Shown: in pieces, positions 58,843 to 64,000 of the stretch
Layout: each line of letters starts with the position of its first letter
How positions within the stretch are numbered: the first letter of the stretch is position 1
DNA from: Halostreptopolyspora alba
GTDB lineage: Bacteria > Actinomycetota > Actinomycetes > Streptosporangiales > Streptosporangiaceae
Assembly (NCBI GenBank): GCA_003725585.1
Contig: RJMB01000016.1
Coordinates: 18,793 to 82,792, forward strand
Reading direction: 5' to 3'
Length of the DNA: 64,000 nt
Notes under the pieces: generated by a model
Told to the model about the DNA's origin: nothing
Database searches by the model: none
Seen by the model: only the letters and a program-made list of their open reading frames with translations
Program-made: the position numbers and the translations under genes

Positions 58843-60525
58843 TCAGACGCACTCCTCGTACTCGGTGGTGAAGATGTCGGTTTCGGCGTCATAACAGATC
58901 CCGACCGGGGGAAGCTCTCCCCCCTCGGTTGTCGTGCCCCGAAACGCCAACAGGCCACTCTCCGGCGCGCCGGAGATCGAGAGGGTGAACTCGTTGCTCT
59001 CCTGACCTTGCGGCTCCTCCGGAGCGGGGGCGTAGCTGAACTCCGCGTCGGGGGTCAGCTCCTGTCCACCGGCGACCACGTGGAACGCGTCCTGGGTGAA
59101 CTCGGGCGCCTGCCCCCGGACTCCCTGGGACTGCCCGTTGACGGTGAACTGGATCCCGTCGTCGACGGGTTCCGGACTGTGAACGAAGACCTGTGTTGAC
59201 GCGAGGCCACCACCGATAGACGCCGTGAACAGCGCCACGTTTCCCTGGGCGGCACCAACCTCGGCCGTAGCGCTGTCGTTGTTCGTTCCACCGGCGACCT
59301 GGTCGATGGCGGCGTCGGGAAGTCCGCCCTCCTGTCCCCCGTCCTGGCTGTCCCCACCGTTGCCGTCACCGCCCGCCTGGCCGCCGTTGTCCCCGGTGTC
59401 CGCGCCGTCACTACCGTCGCCGCTCTCACCGTTGCCGCCGTCACCGGACTCCCCGCCGTCGTCCTCGCCCTCACCGGCGGAAAGGGCCTCCATGGCCACG
59501 GGGGTGGCCAGGGCGCCGCCGCCCACGAGGGCGAGGGCGCCCACGACGGCCCCGGCGACCAGTAGGGGGCGGCGCCGGCGACGGGGCGGCTTCGGTGGCG
59601 CCGTCGCCATCCCGGTCCACTCCGCGTTGAGCAGCGTGGTGACCGCGGTGGCCGGGTCCTGGGCCGGGGCCGCTTCCCGGCCACGGGTACCGCCCCACAG
59701 CTGTTCGACGGCCTGGAGTGCCTGACCCGCCGTTGGGCGAAGGGCCGGGTCCTTGGCCAGCGCCGCCTCCAGGAGCGGACGCAGCTCGGCGGGTGTTCCC
59801 TCCAGGTCGGGGTCGGCGCGCAGCACCCGGTAGGCCAGCGCGTCCGGCGCACCACTTCCGAACGGTTCCCGCCCGGTGGCGGCGAAGGCCACCAGCGCTC
59901 CCCAGGAGAAGATGTCGGAACGCTCGGTAAGCTCGCCGCTGCCGTACTGCTCTGGGCTCATCCAGCCGGCCGTGCCGACGACCCCACCGGTACGCGTGAG
60001 GGCGGTCTCCTCGACCGCGCGGGCGATCCCGAAGTCCAGCACCTTGGGACCCGACGGGGCCAGGATGACGTTGCCCGGCTTGAGGTCGCGGTGCACGATC
60101 CCCTGGCCGTGGATGGCGTGTAGCGCCTCCGCGAGGCCACCGGCCAGCGCCAGGAGCTTTCCCCCACTCAGGGGGCCGTTGTCGCGGACGTACTCGCGCA
60201 GCGTGGGCCCGGGCACGTACTCGGTGGCCAGCCAGGCGGTGGCGCTCTCGGTGTCGGCTCCGCGGAACTCCGGCACGCAGGGGCTGTGCACCCGTCGCAC
60301 CAGGTCGACCTCGCGGGCGAAACGGGTGCGGAACTCGGGGTCCGTGGCGAGCGAGTCGAGCACCACCTTCACAGCGACGTACCGGTCGCCGCGCTGGTGG
60401 TCCTGGGCGGCGAACACGGTCCCCATCCCACCGGTGCCGATGCGGCCCACCACCGTGTAGGGGCCGATGCGTTTGGGGTCGTCGTCCAGGAGGGGGGCGA
60501 AGTGCGTGGGGGATCCGTCAGTCAT
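58843..60525 (-). CDS. Membrane Ser/Thr protein kinase (Hanks type)
   Basis: 560 residues. A complete kinase domain (about 20-275): glycine loop GRIGTGGMGTVFAAQD, VAVKVV lysine, GIVHRDLKPGNVILAPSGPK, DFGIARA, activation region TAGWMSPEQYGSGELTERSD and DIFSWGALVAFAATG. A juxtamembrane Pro/Arg stretch, one membrane helix (about 330-352) and an acidic Gly/Asp/Asn linker of about 50 residues lead to an outer beta-rich domain (about 410-560). There are no PASTA repeats, so the ligand is unknown. It is convergent with the pseudokinase and in tandem with the next kinase (116-bp gap). Confidence 0.92.
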   Translation of the reverse strand: MTDGSPTHFAPLLDDDPKRIGPYTVVGRIGTGGMGTVFAAQDHQRGDRYVAVKVVLDSLATDPEFRTRFAREVDLVRRVHSPCVPEFRGADTESATAWLATEYVPGPTLREYVRDNGPLSGGKLLALAGGLAEALHAIHGQGIVHRDLKPGNVILAPSGPKVLDFGIARAVEETALTRTGGVVGTAGWMSPEQYGSGELTERSDIFSWGALVAFAATGREPFGSGAPDALAYRVLRADPDLEGTPAELRPLLEAALAKDPALRPTAGQALQAVEQLWGGTRGREAAPAQDPATAVTTLLNAEWTGMATAPPKPPRRRRRPLLVAGAVVGALALVGGGALATPVAMEALSAGEGEDDGGESGDGGNGESGDGSDGADTGDNGGQAGGDGNGGDSQDGGQEGGLPDAAIDQVAGGTNNDSATAEVGAAQGNVALFTASIGGGLASTQVFVHSPEPVDDGIQFTVNGQSQGVRGQAPEFTQDAFHVVAGGQELTPDAEFSYAPAPEEPQGQESNEFTLSISGAPESGLLAFRGTTTEGGELPPVGICYDAETDIFTTEYEECV

Positions 60526-60641
60526 TGGCCCGTTCTCGTGTCGATGGAGCGGTGCGGGATGTTCGTGTGGGTTCGATGCGCGGTCTCGCGCTCCGGTTCA
60601 GTCACCCCCGCCCGATCGGTCCGGACCACCTCTGGGCCGGA

Positions 60642-62447
60642 TCATCCGCACGGCATCCCGCCGCCCTCGCCTTCGCCCCCGATCGGCTGCTGGTCGTGCC
60701 ACTCGGGTCCCTCCTGGTAGCACACCCCGAACGCGTCGCGTTCCTGGTCGGTGAGGGTGTGCCCCCACAGCTCCTCCGGCGGTTCGTAACGGAGGTACCG
60801 CATCTCGTACTCCGTGACGGGGTCGGCGGCCTGGTTCTCGTTCTCCGGTGGGACGTCGTGGATGGTGAGGGTGAACTCGTCGGTGGGCTGGTCGGCGTCC
60901 AGCGTGGTCAACACCTCGGAGTCGGTGGAGCGGTAGAACCTGTCCCAGTCCCGGTTGTAGAGGTTGTCCACGTCCTCCTGCTGCAGATCGAACTCCATGG
61001 CCTGGAAGTCCTGGGTGTGCAGGGTGTAGCTGCCCGTGTCGCGGAAGTACTCGGCGCTGCCGGTGAAGACGACGTCGTCCCCCTCGCGCTCGGCGGACGC
61101 GAAGCTGATGTCCAGCTGCGGTTCCCACTCCCCCACGACCGCCTCGCCGTCGCCGTGTGCCTGCTTGGTGGCGATCTCGATGGTCTCCGGCGCGCTGGCG
61201 CGCACCCGCACGGCACCAACCTCGAAGTCGTCTCCGGAGTCGCTGGCGCGCAGGTTGGCGCCGCCCTGGTCCACCCCGGAGAGGTCATCGCCGCCGTCAC
61301 CCTGCTCGCCGCCACCGTCGTCGCCCTGACCCTGTTGGCCGTTGCCGTTGTCACCGTTGCCGTCCGGTCCGGTGTCCTCAGCGCCACGTTGCCAGGTGAG
61401 GGCGCCCGCCCCGCCGGCCAGCACCAGCGCGAGCGCCGCGGCCACCGGCACCAGCACTTTCCGGTTGCGCCAGCGGGAGCGTCTGGGCGGGGCGAGACTG
61501 TTCCAGGTGGTGGTGTCGGTCCCGGTGCCGCCGACCTCAGTCCAGCGTTCGTTGAGAAGGCCGGGAAGTACCCGGGTCGCCTCCTCGTTGGCGACGCGCG
61601 GGCTCCCCGTCCACAGTGCGGTTACGGCATCCAGTGCCTGGGCCGCGGAGGGGCGCTGCGCCGGGTCCTTCGCCAGCGCCGCGGCGACCAGCCGACGCAG
61701 TTGCTCGGGGATCCCTTCAAGGTCCGGGGCCTGCTCCATCGTGCGAAACGCCAGCTCGTCCGGAGTGCCCGTCCCGAACGGGCGCCGGCCCGTGGCCGCG
61801 TAGGCCACCAGCCCGCCCCAGGCGAACATGTCCGACCGTGGTGCGGGGTCGGTGCCCCGGTACTGTTCGGGGGCGAGCCAACCAGGGGTGCCGAAGAGGC
61901 CGCCGGTACGGGTGATCGCGGACTCCTCGACCGCGCGGGCGATCCCGAAGTCCAGCACCTTGGGACCCGAGGGGGCCAGGATGACGTTGCCCGGCTTGAG
62001 GTCGCGGTGCACGATCCCGGCGGCGTGCACCACCTGTAGCGCCTCGGCGATCCCGGCCGCCAGCCCCAAGAGCATGTTGCCGGTCAGCGGGCCGTTCTGG
62101 TCGATGTGCCTGTTCAGGGTCAGCCCCGGCACGTACTCGATACCGAGCCACGGGCGGGGACCCTCGGTGTCGGCGTCACGGAACGCCGGCACGCAGGTAC
62201 CGGTCACCCGGCGCAGCAGGGCCACCTCGCGGGCGAAGCGCGCGCGAAACTCGGTGTCGGTGGCGTACTCGCGGTGGACCACCTTCAACGCCAGCGGGGC
62301 GCCGTTGTCGTCGACGGCCGCGTACACCGCCCCCATCCCGCCCGAGCCCAAACGTCCAACGACGCGATAGCTGCCAACGTGGGTGGGATCCTTGTCGGTG
62401 CGGGGGGTCAGACCCGCGGCGGCGAACTGCTCTGGAGTACTGTGCAC
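60642..62447 (-). CDS. Membrane Ser/Thr protein kinase (Hanks type), paralogue
   Basis: About 601 residues from the GTG at 62447 (GGAAG is 7 bases upstream; an upstream ATG at 62591 starts non-protein-like text). The kinase domain is complete: GRLGSGGMGAVYAAVD, LALKVV, GIVHRDLKPGNVILAPSGPK, DFGIARAVEESAITRTGG and GTPGWLAPEQYRG. A membrane helix (about 345-365; VLVPVAAALALVLAGGAGAL), an Asp/Gly/Asn/Gln linker and an outer domain with beta-rich text (about 410-601) follow. The HRDLKPGNVILAPSGPKVLD block is identical in both kinases, so they are recent relatives with different outer domains. The outer domain of this one has a YFRDTGSYTLHTQDFQAMEF motif. Confidence 0.92.
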   Translation of the reverse strand: MHSTPEQFAAAGLTPRTDKDPTHVGSYRVVGRLGSGGMGAVYAAVDDNGAPLALKVVHREYATDTEFRARFAREVALLRRVTGTCVPAFRDADTEGPRPWLGIEYVPGLTLNRHIDQNGPLTGNMLLGLAAGIAEALQVVHAAGIVHRDLKPGNVILAPSGPKVLDFGIARAVEESAITRTGGLFGTPGWLAPEQYRGTDPAPRSDMFAWGGLVAYAATGRRPFGTGTPDELAFRTMEQAPDLEGIPEQLRRLVAAALAKDPAQRPSAAQALDAVTALWTGSPRVANEEATRVLPGLLNERWTEVGGTGTDTTTWNSLAPPRRSRWRNRKVLVPVAAALALVLAGGAGALTWQRGAEDTGPDGNGDNGNGQQGQGDDGGGEQGDGGDDLSGVDQGGANLRASDSGDDFEVGAVRVRASAPETIEIATKQAHGDGEAVVGEWEPQLDISFASAEREGDDVVFTGSAEYFRDTGSYTLHTQDFQAMEFDLQQEDVDNLYNRDWDRFYRSTDSEVLTTLDADQPTDEFTLTIHDVPPENENQAADPVTEYEMRYLRYEPPEELWGHTLTDQERDAFGVCYQEGPEWHDQQPIGGEGEGGGMPCG

Positions 62448-62593
62448 TGGGTTCTTCCGGGATGCGGGGGCGGGGCCTGGGGCGACGGCTTGGCCCGCGC
62501 TACCGGGCGTGGTGGGGCACGGGGCGAGTCGGACGTCGTCCCTCAGGGGGAAGTCACGAATATTAGACCTGACGCGTGGGCACGGGGACAACC

Positions 62594-63649
62594 TCAGCCG
62601 ATGCTGGCACCCTTGTGGCGACGCCCGCCGTGCTCGAACCCGGAGAAGATCTCCGCCACGAGCTCCAGATGGCCGATCATGGACGGCGCGCGCAGCTGCT
62701 CGGGATCGACCACCTTCCGGTGGGCCAGACGCGTGTCCTCGGGGATGCGCAGGGCGCGATGGCAGCGCGTGGAGAGTTGCCGTTCGAGCTCGGCGACACC
62801 CGACTGCTCCTTGGTCCGAGCGAGCGCGATGAGCGCCGTGGAGGCCAGGCCCGGATAGTCAAGGTCGGTGATCTCGTCGAGCGCGGTGGCCGCGCGGTTA
62901 CCGCCCTCGCGCGACGGGTGGGCCACGAGGACCAGTCGGGTGGCCCGTTCGAGGAGCACGGACAGCGCCGGTTGGTCGACGACGCTGCCGCCGTCGACGA
63001 TCCGCAGCGAGTAGTACCGCTCCAGGACCTCGGAGATCCGGCGGTGCTCGACCGGGCTCAGTGCGCGGTCAGGGACCTTTACGCGGGAGGCGAGCACGTC
63101 GAGGCCGGAACGCGACCGCGCGACGAACCGGCTGAAGTCGGAGTACCGCTCCACGCTGTCAGACGCGACGATCAGGTCGTCGAGGTCGTATTCCGCGCGG
63201 GACCTCAGCAACAGGCGGTCACTCAACGGTGCGCGTCCCACGTTGGCGTCGACCGCGATGACCTGGTCACCGCGCTGCGCCGCCATGACGGAACCGAGCC
63301 CCAGGGTGGTGGTGGTGACGCCCACCCCCGGCTGCGCGCCGAGCACGACGATGGCCTGGTGCCCGTCGGGGATGGCCGCGCGCCGTACCGTGCCCTCGAG
63401 CTCCGCGCGGCGCAGCTCGATCTTGGAATCGCCGGGGTTGACGTGCCCCCGGGTGGCCGTGAAGAGCGCCCGGCGCCACCCGCCGCGGGGTGCGGGTTTC
63501 GACCTGTGGATCAGGGAGTCCGCGCTGAGCTCGGGGCTCGCCTCCACGCGCGGCTCCGCCGGGGAGGAGGGACGAGGGGTGTGCTCGCGACGCGGCGCGG
63601 CTCCAGGGGGATCGTCGTCTGCGTTCGGGTCGAGCGGGGGGCGAGACAC
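62594..63649 (-). CDS. MinD/ParA-like ATPase
   Basis: 351 residues from a GTG start. A disordered Pro/Arg/Ser head of about 85 residues precedes a deviant Walker A P-loop ATPase: IVVLGAQPGVGVTTTTLGLG (PGVGVTTTT where MinD has KGGVGKTT), so the signature Lys after GVG is Val. QVIAVDANVGRAPLSDRL and YSLRIVDGGSVVDQPALSVL follow. This class resembles the EspI/MinD-like ATPases of actinomycetes, linked with secretion and membrane machines. It is 146 bp upstream of the kinase gene on the same strand and may be controlled by it. It lacks CpaE's receiver domain. Confidence 0.8.
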   Translation of the reverse strand: MSRPPLDPNADDDPPGAAPRREHTPRPSSPAEPRVEASPELSADSLIHRSKPAPRGGWRRALFTATRGHVNPGDSKIELRRAELEGTVRRAAIPDGHQAIVVLGAQPGVGVTTTTLGLGSVMAAQRGDQVIAVDANVGRAPLSDRLLLRSRAEYDLDDLIVASDSVERYSDFSRFVARSRSGLDVLASRVKVPDRALSPVEHRRISEVLERYYSLRIVDGGSVVDQPALSVLLERATRLVLVAHPSREGGNRAATALDEITDLDYPGLASTALIALARTKEQSGVAELERQLSTRCHRALRIPEDTRLAHRKVVDPEQLRAPSMIGHLELVAEIFSGFEHGGRRHKGASIG

Positions 63650-63971
63650 TACAGCAGGCTTTCTAGCATCGGAGATCGCACTATCGGCCCATATGGTGGC
63701 ATTTTACGAGGCTGAACTTGATCACGCAGTCACGAATTCGGAATTTGGGTCGAAAATAGGTCCAGGGACCCAAAACGCGACTCCGGTGGTCCCTGGCGGT
63801 GTGGGTCCACCCACCGGCCGCTCGCCGTTGCGTCCCGTGTCGGCTCCGATCCGGTCGATGTTCGACAGCCGCCCCGCGCACGCACGCTGGGACCCGCACC
63901 CGCGCCGCTGACGACCCACGACAGCACCGCGTGTCCCACCGCTGTCGTCGCCTCGCGGTGAGCACCGCGCT
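63650..63971. other. Terminal intergenic region
   Basis: No gene is seen. CCAGGGACC at 63762-63770 pairs perfectly with GGTCCCTGG at 63788-63796 (17-base loop). The first 100 bases next to the ATPase start are AT-rich and probably hold its promoter. Confidence 0.4.
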
Positions 63972-64000
63972 CCCCCCCCCCCCCCCCCCCCCCCCCCCCC
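63972..64000. repeat. 29-base poly-C run at the window edge
   Basis: Every base from 63972 to 64000 is C. It may continue past the window. Possible readings are a contig-end artefact, a gap fill, or a true homopolymer tract. Confidence 0.9.

Overview
The window is a high-GC chromosome segment of an actinomycete. Third codon positions are nearly all G or C, there are many GTG/TTG starts, the genes are LysR/IclR/Lrp regulators, PASTA-less Ser/Thr kinases, STAND NTPases, Rv-type polymerase A and an Actinobacteria-type Tad pilus locus, and the exported proteins are rich in Asp/Glu. The gene set fits Nocardiopsaceae or a relative (Streptosporangiales); that family call is an inference, not a measurement.

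Layout. 0.2-6.2 kb: a GT4 glycosyltransferase, a class I/II aminotransferase divergent from a LysR regulator, a gene remnant, a small coiled-coil protein and a two-domain Lrp/AsnC regulator. 6.4-12.2 kb: two tandem paralogues of an asparagine-synthetase-like ATP pyrophosphatase without the N-terminal Cys, then a CDP-glycerol-transferase-like (GT-B) gene split by a (GGAAACC)13.6 heptanucleotide tract, which looks like a phase-variable contingency locus caught out of frame. 12.2-19.6 kb: two large STAND NTPases (a TPR protein with an amyloid-signalling-like N-terminus, and a membrane NACHT protein) around a secreted GDPD and an exported protein of unknown function. 19.6-27.8 kb: a catabolic cluster (fumarylacetoacetase, homogentisate dioxygenase, FAD monooxygenase, metallo-beta-lactamase-fold protein), divergent from a gamma-glutamyltransferase and an IclR regulator. 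28.5-34.0 kb: secreted NlpC/P60 hydrolase, family A DNA polymerase, 2-hydroxyacid dehydrogenase, SpoU-type RNA methyltransferase and a membrane-anchored subtilisin-inhibitor-like protein. 34.4-41.8 kb: two paralogous membrane PBP-VWA proteins with a shared upstream palindrome, an amidase-like protein, a DUF2510 Pro/Gly-rich membrane protein, oligoribonuclease and tRNA-His.

42.5-57.1 kb is a Tad (Flp) pilus locus: a zinc-ribbon/proline-rich head gene, CpaB, a CpaE/TadZ-TadE fusion, TadE-like, TadA, TadB, TadC, a histidine kinase/response regulator pair, Flp pilin, a TadG-like protein and a terminator, followed by an OmpA lipoprotein, its single-domain secreted paralogue, an NlpC/P60 hydrolase with a prepilin-type leader, and an HTTM pair. 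Four proteins share the class III prepilin processing pattern G|xxxxE. The prepilin peptidase is not in the window. 57.1-63.6 kb holds a membrane pseudokinase, two active membrane Ser/Thr kinases and a MinD/ParA-like ATPase. The window ends in a 29-base poly-C run.

The two most unusual signals are the out-of-frame heptanucleotide repeat in the GT-B gene, and the prepilin-type leaders attached to non-pilin cargo (a whole ATPase and a peptidoglycan hydrolase) in the Tad locus.
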